Counted from the first letter of the stretch, positions 44,446 to 53,556 are shown. The stretch is DNA of 64,000 bases from Lachnospiraceae bacterium (GCA_022845955.1 AP025576.1:310001-374000); one strand, 5' to 3'. Translations and numbers: made by a program. Notes: generated by a model from the sequence alone, not told the origin.

Positions 44446-47035
44446 AATAATGAAAAAGGAATTCTTACTGGTGGGGCTGGAAACACAGATTGATTTCAGC
44501 AAGGATTTTTCAAAAACGTTGGAGGATTTGCGGGAGACGCTGCGGCAGAATCTAAATCAGATCCCCAATATGTCCGCGCCGGTTCGCATGGTTGGTTTTT
44601 GGCAGCCAGACGGGTGCTATTTCACAGGCGTTGAGGTATCGGAGGAGGCTCCGGTGCCAAAGGATCTTATTGTGAAGGCTTTGCCAGAAAGCCTGTTTGC
44701 AAAATTCCGGGAAGAAAAGAGGGGTACGGTAGGCGGCCCCGGCGGATACGCATACAACCAGTGGCTCCCGGAGTCCGGCTTCCGGGTGAATGAGGAATTG
44801 CCGGGCGACTTTGAGATATTTGACGATATGGAGCATTGCGATGAAGATGACGGATGCGATATTTTGATTCCAATCCGGCCGAATACATTTAATCAAAAGC
44901 AGATCCGTGGCGTCGTTCCATTCCCCTGCGACGCGGAGAGCGACTCTTTCTTCGGCGCCTTGGCAAGCGCGCTTCTCCCCATACTCGGATATTCAGAAGA
45001 AACGCCCTATTGGTGTCCGCCCAAGGCCGCATATTGTATAGGCTGCGGTGGCTGCGGCGATAAAACCACCTTGCAGAAACATCAACTGTCGGTTTATCAT
45101 GCGCTGTTAACAGCGACCGGGACGGCCTTCGGCTTTGATTATCCGGAGGATGACGAGGTGGATTGCCATTCTTTTGAAGACGTGGAAATCGGCTGGCGCT
45201 GGCCCGATGCATTTATCGGCTATATCATGGGCTTTGCAGGGCTGACGTGGAAAAGAATTATGCGGGATGCAGATCAAAGTGAAATTTATAAGGCCATCAC
45301 AGCCTCCATTGATAGGGGATATCCTGTGCTTGCACGGCTGGGCGGCCATGGGGTATTTCCGGGGGAAACCGCATGGCAGGTCGTTACCGGCTATAAAGAC
45401 GGCGCCTTATGCGGATTGGATGCGAATTCACTTTCGGAAACCGCTGCATATTCCGACGGATTGTTTCTTTTGCAAAACTGGCAGGACAGCTTCATCGACG
45501 CAGTGATCATCACCGGGCACCAAGAAAAAAGCGTTACCTATATGGATGTGCTGGACCGTATCATCAGAACGCTCAGCCATCCCTCTCACGCAAAGCTCGA
45601 AAATGACATCATGGCGAAGCTGGACGCGGTAACGCCTGAAAACGCGGAGGAAACCGCGATGATGATGTGCGGGATCACCGGTGTCCCGATTGAGGCAAGG
45701 TGGCACGCGGCAGAGGCCTTTTGCTCGATGGATAATATGATAAGCTGCCTGACGGAGGAACAGGCATTAAAAAGCAGGCTGTCTGATCTTTTCTTCAAAA
45801 AATATATTGCCGATCACAACGATGAAACCCACGGAGTTTGCTGGAAGATATGGAGACTGCTGGGTGTTGGGCCGGAAACTGGATACTGGATAACGCCGGA
45901 GGCGGCCAAACGCTTGCTGAACCCCGAAACGCGCAATGAAATCAAGAGGCTGTTCCGAATTGTGTTTGATAACGATCGGGCTGTTTTGGCGGAGCTGACG
46001 GCAGTTTGCAAAGGAGGAGGAGGCGATCCTGTGCCGAAAAAAATGATACCCAATCTTCCCGCCCATCCAATGATCAGCAATATGGCGGGGCAGAATTACT
46101 GGCTGAACGGCTGTATGGCATATTTGATGGAGTGCCTGGGCGAAAGCCCGGATTATGATTACTGGTTCTTTTCCGGCGTCACCGGCGACAGTTTTTTACA
46201 GGTGTACGGCAAAAATCCCGAACAAATGGTGCTGTGCTATTCGGATATCATGACGGATACTGCCCTCAAAAAAGCCTTTGACGCCTGCGGCTATGGCTAT
46301 GCATACGATAAAATAACCGAAGGCAACCGGGAAATGCTTGGAAAACGGATTCGGGAATCCATCGATAGGAACATTCCTGTCATTGCACGGGTGGAGAATA
46401 CCTTCCGCTCCTTTGCCGTCATCTGCGGCTATGATGCCGAAAGGTTTTATTCCATTATGGGAGAAGAAACCACTCCCGCCGCCTACAGTTACAGTAATTT
46501 GATTTTTGTTGGAGATAAAAAAGAACAGCCAGCCTTGGCCGTTGCATATAAAGACGCCGTTTTGGCTGTTCCCGCTCTCATGACGATACAGGAAACGGAG
46601 GACTATTCCTTTGGTGAAAAGGCTTTCATAGACTGGGCGGAAAGCCTTGAGGACGGCCGGTATCAAAAATACCCGGCGGAGAGCAAGCTGTTCCATACCC
46701 ACGGCGATCCGTCCTTTACCTGCTGGAACATGCACGGGACCTATCTCTGTATGCTGGGAACCAACCTTTGCGCCGTGGATTTTCTGAAAAAGGCCTATGA
46801 GTTCAACACCGAACTCACTTTCATTGAACAGCTCCTTCCCATATATGAGAAGCAGTGCGGAAAAGGGTTCATGGAACTCATAGGAATGGAGGGTGGTTTC
46901 AGTCTGCCGCCTGAAGCAATCCGGGATAGTGCAAGAATGAAGCCCGTCAGCGACGCAATCAAAAAAGCAGGCAGCTATTGCGGGGATATACTGAAAGTGT
47001 TTGAGCAGGAAATATCTGAACCGGTTAGCCTATAA
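44435..47035 (+). CDS. Effector-binding domain fused to two papain-like (BtrH/C39-type) domains
   Basis: An 866-residue soluble protein. Residues 1-150 resemble a GyrI/BmrR-type effector-binding domain (KKEFLLVGLETQIDFSKDFS, GTVGGPGGYAYNQWLPE). The rest shows two related blocks: block one with AESDSFFGALASALLPILGY and GGHGVFPGETAWQVVTGYKD, block two with QNYWLNGCMAYLMECLGESP and FAVICGYDAERFYSIMGEE. This matches the general shape of peptidase-C39-like/BtrH N-terminal domains, where Cys and His act as a pair. The first block has Ser/Phe where Cys is expected, so only the second could be catalytic. GGAGCGACTG precedes ATG 44435. The domain reading is by motif shape and is uncertain. Confidence 0.65.
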   Translation: MKPEIMKKEFLLVGLETQIDFSKDFSKTLEDLRETLRQNLNQIPNMSAPVRMVGFWQPDGCYFTGVEVSEEAPVPKDLIVKALPESLFAKFREEKRGTVGGPGGYAYNQWLPESGFRVNEELPGDFEIFDDMEHCDEDDGCDILIPIRPNTFNQKQIRGVVPFPCDAESDSFFGALASALLPILGYSEETPYWCPPKAAYCIGCGGCGDKTTLQKHQLSVYHALLTATGTAFGFDYPEDDEVDCHSFEDVEIGWRWPDAFIGYIMGFAGLTWKRIMRDADQSEIYKAITASIDRGYPVLARLGGHGVFPGETAWQVVTGYKDGALCGLDANSLSETAAYSDGLFLLQNWQDSFIDAVIITGHQEKSVTYMDVLDRIIRTLSHPSHAKLENDIMAKLDAVTPENAEETAMMMCGITGVPIEARWHAAEAFCSMDNMISCLTEEQALKSRLSDLFFKKYIADHNDETHGVCWKIWRLLGVGPETGYWITPEAAKRLLNPETRNEIKRLFRIVFDNDRAVLAELTAVCKGGGGDPVPKKMIPNLPAHPMISNMAGQNYWLNGCMAYLMECLGESPDYDYWFFSGVTGDSFLQVYGKNPEQMVLCYSDIMTDTALKKAFDACGYGYAYDKITEGNREMLGKRIRESIDRNIPVIARVENTFRSFAVICGYDAERFYSIMGEETTPAAYSYSNLIFVGDKKEQPALAVAYKDAVLAVPALMTIQETEDYSFGEKAFIDWAESLEDGRYQKYPAESKLFHTHGDPSFTCWNMHGTYLCMLGTNLCAVDFLKKAYEFNTELTFIEQLLPIYEKQCGKGFMELIGMEGGFSLPPEAIRDSARMKPVSDAIKKAGSYCGDILKVFEQEISEPVSL

Positions 47036-47046
47036 AGAATACTTGG

Positions 47047-47134
47047 CGGCCTCCGGTATGTCCTTCGGTATTCTCTGGCACCCGGAGCAATGCCAAATCT
47101 GGACAAAAACGATTGGAGAATATACCGGAGGCCG
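47047..47134. repeat. Structured inverted repeat between the C39-like gene and the alarmone synthetase
   Basis: CGGCCTCCGGTAT (47047-47059) and ATACCGGAGGCCG (47122-47134) are perfect complements. Inside lie TATTCTC/GAGAATA and TGGCA/TGCCA pairs, giving a branched 88-base structure. No T-run follows directly. It could be a terminator-proximal structure, a non-coding RNA or the remains of a palindromic element. The rest of 47036-47327 holds nothing else except a possible promoter (TTTTCA at 47231, TATGAT at 47255-47260). Confidence 0.5.
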
Positions 47135-47327
47135 TTATAGTAATATGGAAAAAAGAATAGAGGGTATGCCCAAGCTGGTTTTCCGGTTCGCCAATTAAGG
47201 TGAAAAATATGTGCCGGCCGCTGCTTTTTCTTTTCACCGCCGCCTCTTTTGTGTTATGATAGGGGAGAACGGCGGACGGGCCGTAAGGAATGTATAAATC
47301 CCGGTAAGAAAAGGAAAGAATAGGATT

Positions 47328-48029
47328 ATGGAAGAACGGACAACCAAAGAAAATATATTATTTGACGGGCTTACGGGGGATGCGTTTTCCAGGATTCTGG
47401 AAGGGGAACGTCCGGAGGAGATCCTGGAGAATGCCATACCCTTTATTGCACTTATGAGCAGATACCGCTGCGCCATGATGGAGGTGGAAACCAAGCTTCG
47501 GGTATTGGATGAGGAATTTTCCATTACCTATAACAGGAACCCCTTTGAAACCATTAAATCGCGGTTAAAAAAGCCCATGAGCATCATTGATAAGATGCGC
47601 AGGAAAGGGATTCCCCTTTCTGTGGAAAATATAGAAAAGAATCTGAATGATATCGCGGGAGTCCGCGTGATCTGCTCCTTTCCCGACGATATCTATGCAC
47701 TGGCCGCTATGCTTGTGAAGCAGGATGATATCCGGCTGCTTGAGAAGAAGGATTATATTGCGGAACCAAAGCCTAACGGATACCGGAGCCTTCATTTGAT
47801 AGTGGAAGTACCTATCTTCCTTTCCAACTGTAAGAGATACATGCGGGTGGAGGTACAGTTCCGTACCATCGCCATGGATTTCTGGGCCAGCCTGGAGCAT
47901 AAGCTGAAATACAAAAAGGATATCGATAATCCGGACGACATCGCCCGGGAACTGGAGGAATGCGCCAGGATCATCAGCAGCATGGATGAACGGATGCAGG
48001 AAATCCGAAACCGAATAGAACAGGGATAG
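47328..48029 (+). CDS. Small alarmone synthetase (RelQ/YjbM-like GTP pyrophosphokinase)
   Basis: A 233-residue single-domain (p)ppGpp synthetase that transfers pyrophosphate from ATP to GTP or GDP. The synthetase motifs are SRLKKPMSIIDKMRRKGI, NLNDIAGVRVICSFPDDIYA, DYIAEPKPNGYRSLHLIVEV (catalytic Asp/Glu region, G-loop Tyr) and VEVQFRTIAMDFWASLEHKL. Hydrolase, TGS and ACT domains are absent, as in RelQ and RelP. GGTAAGAAAAGGAAAG precedes the ATG, with a terminator after the stop. Confidence 0.93.
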   Translation: MEERTTKENILFDGLTGDAFSRILEGERPEEILENAIPFIALMSRYRCAMMEVETKLRVLDEEFSITYNRNPFETIKSRLKKPMSIIDKMRRKGIPLSVENIEKNLNDIAGVRVICSFPDDIYALAAMLVKQDDIRLLEKKDYIAEPKPNGYRSLHLIVEVPIFLSNCKRYMRVEVQFRTIAMDFWASLEHKLKYKKDIDNPDDIARELEECARIISSMDERMQEIRNRIEQG

Positions 48030-48041
48030 GAACAATGGACA

Positions 48042-48073
48042 GGCCGGATCCGGGAAGGGATCCGGCCCTTTTT
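48042..48073 (+). terminator. Rho-independent terminator after the alarmone synthetase gene
   Basis: GGCCGGATCC pairs perfectly with GGATCCGGCC around a six-base loop, followed by CTTTTT. Confidence 0.88.
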
Positions 48074-48142
48074 GCGGGTTGCAATTAAGGCAAAGTGCGT
48101 TATAATATTCTACTATATACAGCGGATACAGGAGTATAACCA

Positions 48143-49582
48143 GTGAGAATAAAAGCAAAACAGATGGTACTGATAATCGTGGTGAGTATTGTCGTATATC
48201 TGGTGGCAGGGGCAATGGTCCCTTTTATGAAATATAAGGATGTGAGCAGACAGGCGGAAGAGAATTTCCGTGCAGAAGATTTCAGGAGCAGCGGAACCGG
48301 ACCGGATCGGGCCATGCTGCTGGAAACCAGTGAGAGCGCCCTGGAGCATCGCATCCGGTTAATGGATGGAGCCAAATCCCGTATCATACTCAGCACCTTT
48401 GATATGAGAAATGGGGAAAGTACGAAGGATTTACTCGCTGTGCTGTGGCATAAGGCGGAAGAAGGTGTAAAGGTACAAATTCTGGTGGACGGCTTCAGCG
48501 GGCTGATACGGATGGAGCCGGATCCTCTTTTTTATGCGGCAGCATCCCATCCCAATATCCAGATTAAGATCTATAACCCCATCAATCTGCTTATGCCCTG
48601 GAAAAGCCAGGGAAGGATGCATGATAAATATGTGATCGTGGATGACAATGCCTATATACTGGGGGGCAGAAATACCTTTGATTACTTCCTGGGGGATTAC
48701 GATTCTAAAAATAAGAGCCTGGACAGAGAGGTTCTCATTTATAACACCGCACAAGGCGGGGCAGACAGCAAAGAAAGCTCCTTATTCCAGGTGGAGGCTT
48801 ATTTCCATCAGGTCTGGAATCTGGATGTATGCCGTCTGTTCCATGACGATGAGAGCCTGCAGAAGAAAAAGCGGGTGAGGGAACAGATAGATATGCTTGC
48901 GAGCCGTTATGAAGAACTTAAGGAAAAGCAGGAAGGGTTATTTGACGGTACCTACGATTACAGCAACAATACCTGCCCTACAAACTGCATCCGTCTGGTA
49001 TCCGGTCCGACGGGCATCTATGGGAAAGAACCGGCTGTTTTCTATACGCTGACCGAACTGATGAAGCAGGCCCAAGAGCGGGTGGTTATCCATACGCCGT
49101 ATGTGGTAACCAACGACTATATGAACGAAACGCTTACGGAGATTGCCGATACGGTACCGGATGTGAAAATGGTCATTAATTCCGTGGAAAACGGGGATAA
49201 TTTCGTGGCTTCCAGTGATTATCAATATCATAAAAAGGATGTGGTGGCTACAGGAATCCGGCTGTATGAATACGACGGCGGGATTTCCACCCATGGAAAA
49301 TCACTGGTCATTGATAACGACCTGTGTGCCGTTGGTTCTTATAATTTTGACCTGCGCAGTACCTATATGGATACCGAACTCATGCTGGTGATCCAGAGTG
49401 AGGCACTTACGGAGCAGCTGATTCATTACATGGATGACATCGAAAAGGACTGCCGCACGGTAGTGGATGAAACGGACTATATCGTCCCCGATCATATAAC
49501 TGTGGCGCCGGTGCCGTTTCTAAAACGGGCGGCATGGAAAATAGTGGGCTTCCTCCTCCAGCCCGTCCGGGTACTCGCATAA
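48143..49582 (+). CDS. Phospholipase D-like protein (cardiolipin synthase family)
   Basis: A 479-residue protein with one N-terminal membrane helix (MVLIIVVSIVVYLVAGAMVP) and two phospholipase D repeats. The first active-site motif is GRMHDKYVIVDDNAYILGGRN, the second STHGKSLVIDNDLCAVGSYN; both keep His and Lys of HxK(x)4D. It probably forms cardiolipin from two phosphatidylglycerols or hydrolyses phosphodiesters outside the membrane. It has a single helix where classic cardiolipin synthases have two. The start is GTG 48143, with AGGAG 8 bases upstream. Homologues in Clostridia are often simply annotated as phospholipase D-like. Confidence 0.88.
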   Translation: MRIKAKQMVLIIVVSIVVYLVAGAMVPFMKYKDVSRQAEENFRAEDFRSSGTGPDRAMLLETSESALEHRIRLMDGAKSRIILSTFDMRNGESTKDLLAVLWHKAEEGVKVQILVDGFSGLIRMEPDPLFYAAASHPNIQIKIYNPINLLMPWKSQGRMHDKYVIVDDNAYILGGRNTFDYFLGDYDSKNKSLDREVLIYNTAQGGADSKESSLFQVEAYFHQVWNLDVCRLFHDDESLQKKKRVREQIDMLASRYEELKEKQEGLFDGTYDYSNNTCPTNCIRLVSGPTGIYGKEPAVFYTLTELMKQAQERVVIHTPYVVTNDYMNETLTEIADTVPDVKMVINSVENGDNFVASSDYQYHKKDVVATGIRLYEYDGGISTHGKSLVIDNDLCAVGSYNFDLRSTYMDTELMLVIQSEALTEQLIHYMDDIEKDCRTVVDETDYIVPDHITVAPVPFLKRAAWKIVGFLLQPVRVLA

Positions 49583-49614
49583 AAAAACAGCATAGGAGAA
49601 AGGAATGGACTAAA

Positions 49615-50211
49615 ATGGAAAAGATAAAAATACGGATGGCTGCCCCGGAGGATGCCTCCCAAATCCTGGGGATATATGAGCCTTACATTAAAAAGACGGT
49701 AATTACTTTTGAATATGAGGTGCCGTCTTTGGAGGAATTCCGAAGCCGTATGACCGGCATTATGGGTTCCTACCCTTACCTGGTTTGTGAAGCCGGTGGG
49801 AAAATCCTGGCCTATGCCTATGCCCACCGTTACAAGGAAAGGGCCGCGTACCAGTGGAATGCGGAGCTGTCCGTTTATGTGCATGAAGAGTATACCGGAC
49901 TGGGAATGGGCAGGGCGCTTTACCATGCGCTGATGGAGATTCTGAAATGCCAGAACGTGAAAAATGCCTATGCGCTGGTGACCAGCCCCAATGAAAAAAG
50001 CGAAGCGCTTCATCAGGCAATGGGATTCCGTCTGGAGGGGATTTCCCGCGAAACCGGCTATAAGATGGGGAAATGGATCGACGTTTCCTGCTTTGTGAAA
50101 AATATTGGGATCCATGAGAAGGATCCGGAAGAAATTCTTCCCTGTTCTGCAGTTGAATGCGGGAGAATTGAGGATATTCTGGAAGAAAGTATGCAGTTTA
50201 TTAAGGCGTAA
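49615..50211 (+). CDS. GNAT acetyltransferase, phosphinothricin-acetyltransferase-like
   Basis: A 198-residue acetyltransferase. IRMAAPEDASQILGIYEPYI and TVITFEYEVPSLEEF are the typical beginning of the Pat/Bar/MnaT group; AYQWNAELSVYVHEEYTGLG leads into the acetyl-CoA loop GMGRALYHAL, and NEKSEALHQAMGFRLEGISR into the C-terminal half. Bacterial members usually acetylate methionine derivatives or similar amino acids rather than herbicide. ATG 49615 is chosen because AGGAGAAAGG lies before it and conservation begins there. It is 32 bp after the phospholipase-like gene and may be co-transcribed. Confidence 0.9.
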   Translation: MEKIKIRMAAPEDASQILGIYEPYIKKTVITFEYEVPSLEEFRSRMTGIMGSYPYLVCEAGGKILAYAYAHRYKERAAYQWNAELSVYVHEEYTGLGMGRALYHALMEILKCQNVKNAYALVTSPNEKSEALHQAMGFRLEGISRETGYKMGKWIDVSCFVKNIGIHEKDPEEILPCSAVECGRIEDILEESMQFIKA

Positions 50212-50285
50212 AAATGTAATAGTCCAGACGGCCCTCTGAGCTGTTATTTAAAAATAAAATTGCTGTCGGAAAATGAAAATGCATC

Positions 50286-50314
50286 TTGACAGATAAAAAG
50301 AAAATCGGTAAAAT
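50286..50314 (+). promoter_or_regulatory. Promoter of the tRNA-Phe gene
   Basis: TTGACA (50286-50291), 17 bp, TAAAAT (50309-50314), 41 bp upstream of the mature tRNA. Confidence 0.85.
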
Positions 50315-50354
50315 AAGCAATGTTGCAGATTACAGTAATCATTTATTGCAGCAG

Positions 50355-50427
<73 letters not shown>

Positions 50428-50437
50428 TTTTTCCTTT

Positions 50438-50468
50438 AAATACTGTATTCGCAGTGTTTAGAGTTTTT
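50438..50468 (+). terminator. Terminator of the tRNA gene
   Basis: AAATACTG pairs with CAGTGTTT (one G-T pair), followed by AGAGTTTTTTT. Confidence 0.6.
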
Positions 50469-50511
50469 TTAATTTCGTAGGATTATTACACAGAAAGTGA
50501 AATAGTCCTAT

Positions 50512-51257
50512 ATGCAGAAAATTACCATGTCTAAGTCAACAACGCCTACAATCGAAGAAGCATTTAAGTTATTTATTCGTAAATGTAAGGTCAAAAATCT
50601 GACCGAATTATCCATTGAGAGTTACCGAAAAAAGATAGTGCATTTCTATGAGTTTTTGTCAGGGGAAGAAACCATTGAACAGATTACGTCTGATACTGTA
50701 GATGATTTATATCCTGTGGCTTAGGGAGAACACGGAAGCCAATGATATTACCATTAACAGTTACTTACGCAGGAAGATGGCTTTTCTTTATTACTGTATA
50801 GAGTGTAACTTATTACATAAGCCAGATGTTGACAACTGTTCCTTTAGTGCATATAAAACTTGGGTATTTGAAAACTATCTGCTGGGGACTGGAAACCGTA
50901 TTTCAACACCGTTAAACGTCCATATAGGAAATTTAAACTTTGAGGATGGGACAATTACCCTATGTAAGATAAAGAACCGTAAACAGTAGATTATACCGCT
51001 TTCCAATACCCTTGCTGATGTGCTGCAAGAATATTTGCTTATTAGGGGCGGTGAGCCGGAAGATTATTTATTTTGCAATGAGTATGGGGATAAAGCAATC
51101 GAGAGAAACTATTAACAGTTGGTACGCAGATACAATATCAAAAGAAGTGTCAATAAAACCTCATGCCACCTGTTTAGACATACATTTGCAAAGCAGTGGA
51201 TTCTTGCCGGAGGTGATATGTTCCGCTTGCAGAAAATATTTGTTCATTATCATAATT
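50512..51257 (+). pseudogene. Broken tyrosine recombinase (phage-type integrase)
   Basis: Remains of a site-specific integrase. The core-binding domain (TIEEAFKLFIRKCKVKNLTE, SIESYRKKIVHFYEFLSGEE) is in one frame to about 50712, then shifts frame (ILWLRENTEANDITINSYLR). A short linker appears deleted after NLLHK, where PDVDNCSFSAYKTW follows at once. In-frame stops at 50987 and 51113 interrupt the catalytic domain. It still shows ENYLLGTGNRIST (first Arg) and TSCHLFRHTFAKQWILAGGD (HxxR). The Tyr-containing end is lost and replaced by portal-like sequence. AT-rich composition differs from both flanks. Confidence 0.85.
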
Positions 51258-51652
51258 TCAGTGATGAAGATTATAATTATGGTGTCAGTTTGCTTACGGA
51301 TATTAAGCCGATTATGGATGAGTTGGAGGATATAATCAGTAAATTAGAAGATGCAATCTATGCAAATACACTTAATCCTATGCCTGTGGCGATTGGTCAA
51401 AGAATAGAATCCAGTATACCGGCAGATGCAACAGGGTATGTGCTGAACCTTGATAATGGAGATTTCAAGGTGGTTAGCACTTCTATGGATTACAATACTG
51501 TGAAATTGTATTTAGATAATCTGAAACAGATGTTGAAGGATATATCATGTATTCCGTCTGTGTTAGGGAGTAGTACAAATATTGCGAATATCAGTGAAGT
51601 TGCTATGAAGATACTGTATGCAATCCAATGTAATACTTACCTTGTTTTTTAA
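51258..51652 (+). pseudogene. C-terminal fragment of a phage portal protein (SPP1 gp6-like)
   Basis: The frame continues directly from the integrase remnant. From about FSDEDYNYGVSLLTDIKPIM onward it looks like the C-terminal part of an SPP1-type portal protein: SKLEDAIYANTLNP, SIPADATGYVLNLDNGDFK, STSMDYNTVKLYLDNLKQML, SCIPSVLGSSTNIANISEVA and MKILYAIQ. The N-terminal and middle portal regions are missing. Together with the integrase this is an internally deleted prophage. The family assignment rests on motif resemblance only. Confidence 0.6.
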
Positions 51653-51828
51653 TGGTTTCATTCAATCACCTACCTTGTAAATAATATATCACCAACTCAT
51701 ACTAAATATTGAAAAATAGGATAAAGCATGATAAAGTAGCATTGTGTGTTATGCGGTGATATTTTGTGGAAAAGACCCGAGATATAAGATATAATGTAGA
51801 TATATTCTTATAGAGGAGCGTGGTTGGT

Positions 51829-52029
51829 ATGGCTTTAATCAAATGTCCAGAATGTAATGCAGAAATTGATAGTGAAGTATCAGTATGTCCTTGTTGTGCT
51901 TTTCCGATAACAACTCTGATTATCTCAAAAAAGCCCAGAAATACGGGCAAATTACGGGATAGGGACACTGAATTTACTACCGATTTACTACATTCGGATA
52001 GAGCTTTGACACGCTGCTCTTTCCCGTGA
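51829..52029 (+). CDS. Truncated zinc-ribbon protein at the mobile-element boundary
   Basis: GAGGAGCG precedes ATG 51829. Residues 1-25 form a zinc ribbon (ALIKCPECNAEIDSEVSVCP, CCAFPITT), a common start of small Clostridia membrane or signalling proteins. After about residue 38 the sequence becomes Arg/Thr-rich (KLRDRDTEFTTDLLHSDRAL) and unlike the family, and stops at 52029. This suggests the gene was cut by insertion or deletion, with the tail read from element DNA. Tandem ATTTACTAC copies occur at 51972 and 51983 near the change point. Confidence 0.5.
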   Translation: MALIKCPECNAEIDSEVSVCPCCAFPITTLIISKKPRNTGKLRDRDTEFTTDLLHSDRALTRCSFP

Positions 52030-52079
52030 AGTCCTCCCACACAGATATGACACATCGAAAATCGAATACGACACCGCAG

Positions 52080-52124
52080 ACGGCGTTCTCTTTTCCCTTT
52101 GGGGAGATCAGGACGCCGTTTTTT
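52080..52124 (+). terminator. Hairpin with T-run before the conjugation operon, possible attenuator
   Basis: ACGGCGT (52080-52086) pairs with ACGCCGT (52113-52119), with CTC/GAG inside, and TTTTTT follows. It lies 32 bases before the first element ATG, so it may end upstream transcription or attenuate the operon. Confidence 0.6.
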
Positions 52125-52155
52125 GCACCCAAAACCAGAAAGGAGGCAACCGCCT

Positions 52156-53283
52156 ATGTATTTTACTTCCGGCAGTGACCGGGCCTTTGAACAGCTCATG
52201 CAGACGAGGCCGGGCGCAGACCACTTTGACAACGGCGAGGCCGGAGCGCCGGAGGATTGCGGCACTTGCCGATTTTACCGCCCGCACTGGAAGTATCAGT
52301 TTTGCGTCTACGCAGAATGTCCTTACCAGCCGGGCAAGCTCACCGCCCTTGACGGCGCGGTGAAATTTCAAGTGAAAGGAGTGGACGATGAGATGGCAGT
52401 TTTTCGAGTGGAGAAAAACCGGGGCTACACGGTGATGTCCAATCACCATCTGCGAAATAAGGACTTATCCCTGAAAGCCAAGGGCCTGCTGTCACAAATG
52501 CTGTCCTTGCCGGAGGATTGGGATTTTACCCTAAAGGGCCTCTCCCTTATCAACCGGGAACAGATCGACGCGATCCGGGCAGCAGTTAAGGAGCTGGAAC
52601 AGGCCGGGTATATCGTCCGTTCCCGTGAGAGAGACGGCCAGGGGCGGCTTCGCGGGGCGGATTACATCATTTACGAGCAGCCCCAGCCAGCGCCGGATTC
52701 ACCTACGTTGGAAAATCCAACATTGGAAAAACCAACACAGGAAAAGCCTACGCAGGGAAATCCAACGCAATTAAATAAAGATAGACAAATAAAAGACCCA
52801 TTCACTACGGATGGATTAAATACCGATTCCATTCCTATCCTTTCCCCTCCCTCTCCTTTGGGGGAAACAGCGGCTGCGCCGCCGGAACGGAAAGGAACGG
52901 GAGCGAAGTCGCAGAGCGACGTAGCGGTTTATCGGGAAATCATCAAGGATAACATCGAGTATGGACACCTTTGCCAGCACACCAAGGGGATTGACCGGGA
53001 ACTGCTGGACGAAATCGTGGATTTGCTGGTGGAAACCGTATGCAGCGCCCGAACGACCATCCGCATTGCCGGAGATGATTATCCGGCGGATCTGGTGAAG
53101 TCCAAACTGATGAAGCTAAACAGCTCTCACATGGAGTTTGTCTTTGACTGTATCAGCAAAAACACCACGGAAATCCGAAATATCAAGAAATATCTGCTGG
53201 CGGTTCTGTTCAACGCCCCCAGCACCATCAACGGCTATTACACGGCACTGGTGGCCCACGATATGAACACCGGCAAAATCTGA
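52156..53283 (+). CDS. HTH/DUF6017 replication-initiator-like protein fused to a small Cys-rich protein
   Basis: A 375-residue open frame. Residues 1-79 are a Cys-rich segment (GTCRFYRPHWKYQFCVYAEC). From residue 80 (internal ATG 52393, AAAGGAG 12 bases upstream) comes the RepA/DnaD-type winged helix of ICE replication initiators: MAVFRVEKNRGYTVMSNHHL, LSLKAKGLLSQMLSLPEDWD, LSLINREQIDAIRAAVKELE. A linker repeats TLENPTLEKPTQEKPTQ. The DUF6017-like C-terminus (YREIIKDNIEYGHLCQHTKG, NIKKYLLAVLFNAPST) follows. In related elements these two parts are usually separate genes, so either the internal start is used or a fusion arose. GAAAGGAGGCAACC precedes ATG 52156. Confidence 0.75.
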   Translation: MYFTSGSDRAFEQLMQTRPGADHFDNGEAGAPEDCGTCRFYRPHWKYQFCVYAECPYQPGKLTALDGAVKFQVKGVDDEMAVFRVEKNRGYTVMSNHHLRNKDLSLKAKGLLSQMLSLPEDWDFTLKGLSLINREQIDAIRAAVKELEQAGYIVRSRERDGQGRLRGADYIIYEQPQPAPDSPTLENPTLEKPTQEKPTQGNPTQLNKDRQIKDPFTTDGLNTDSIPILSPPSPLGETAAAPPERKGTGAKSQSDVAVYREIIKDNIEYGHLCQHTKGIDRELLDEIVDLLVETVCSARTTIRIAGDDYPADLVKSKLMKLNSSHMEFVFDCISKNTTEIRNIKKYLLAVLFNAPSTINGYYTALVAHDMNTGKI

Positions 53284-53300
53284 AAAAGGAGGACAGCCCT

Positions 53301-53513
53301 ATGAAACAGGGGACTTTGATTTTTGACGAGCAGGCAGACCACTATGACATCCGTTTTGACCTGGCGGACTACTACGGCGGCCTGCACTGCGGAGAAACCT
53401 TTGATGTACTGGTAGGCGGCAGATGGAGGCCCACCCGCATGGAAATGGCTGAGAACTGGTATCTGGTAGGTATTCGCACCAACGACCTTTCCGGCCTGCG
53501 GGTGCGTATCTAA
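53301..53513 (+). CDS. DUF5348-like small protein
   Basis: A 70-residue protein, KQGTLIFDEQADHYDIRFDL at the start and CGETFDVLVGGRWRPTRMEM, WYLVGIRTNDLSGLRVRI at the end. This is the small beta-rich DUF5348 type often present in Tn1549-like elements. AAAAGGAGGACAG precedes the ATG. It sits 17 bp after the initiator gene. Function unknown. Confidence 0.8.
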   Translation: MKQGTLIFDEQADHYDIRFDLADYYGGLHCGETFDVLVGGRWRPTRMEMAENWYLVGIRTNDLSGLRVRI

Positions 53514-53556
53514 GCCGTGCCGCCTGCCTGCTTTGACTTCCAAGGAGGGATAGCAG

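Noticed and set aside
52729..52770. Short tandem repeats as a CRISPR or regulatory array
   Set aside because: The repeated units encode the Pro-Thr-Leu-Glu/Gln linker of the initiator protein in frame and are too short and degenerate for a CRISPR array. No CRISPR array was seen anywhere in the window.
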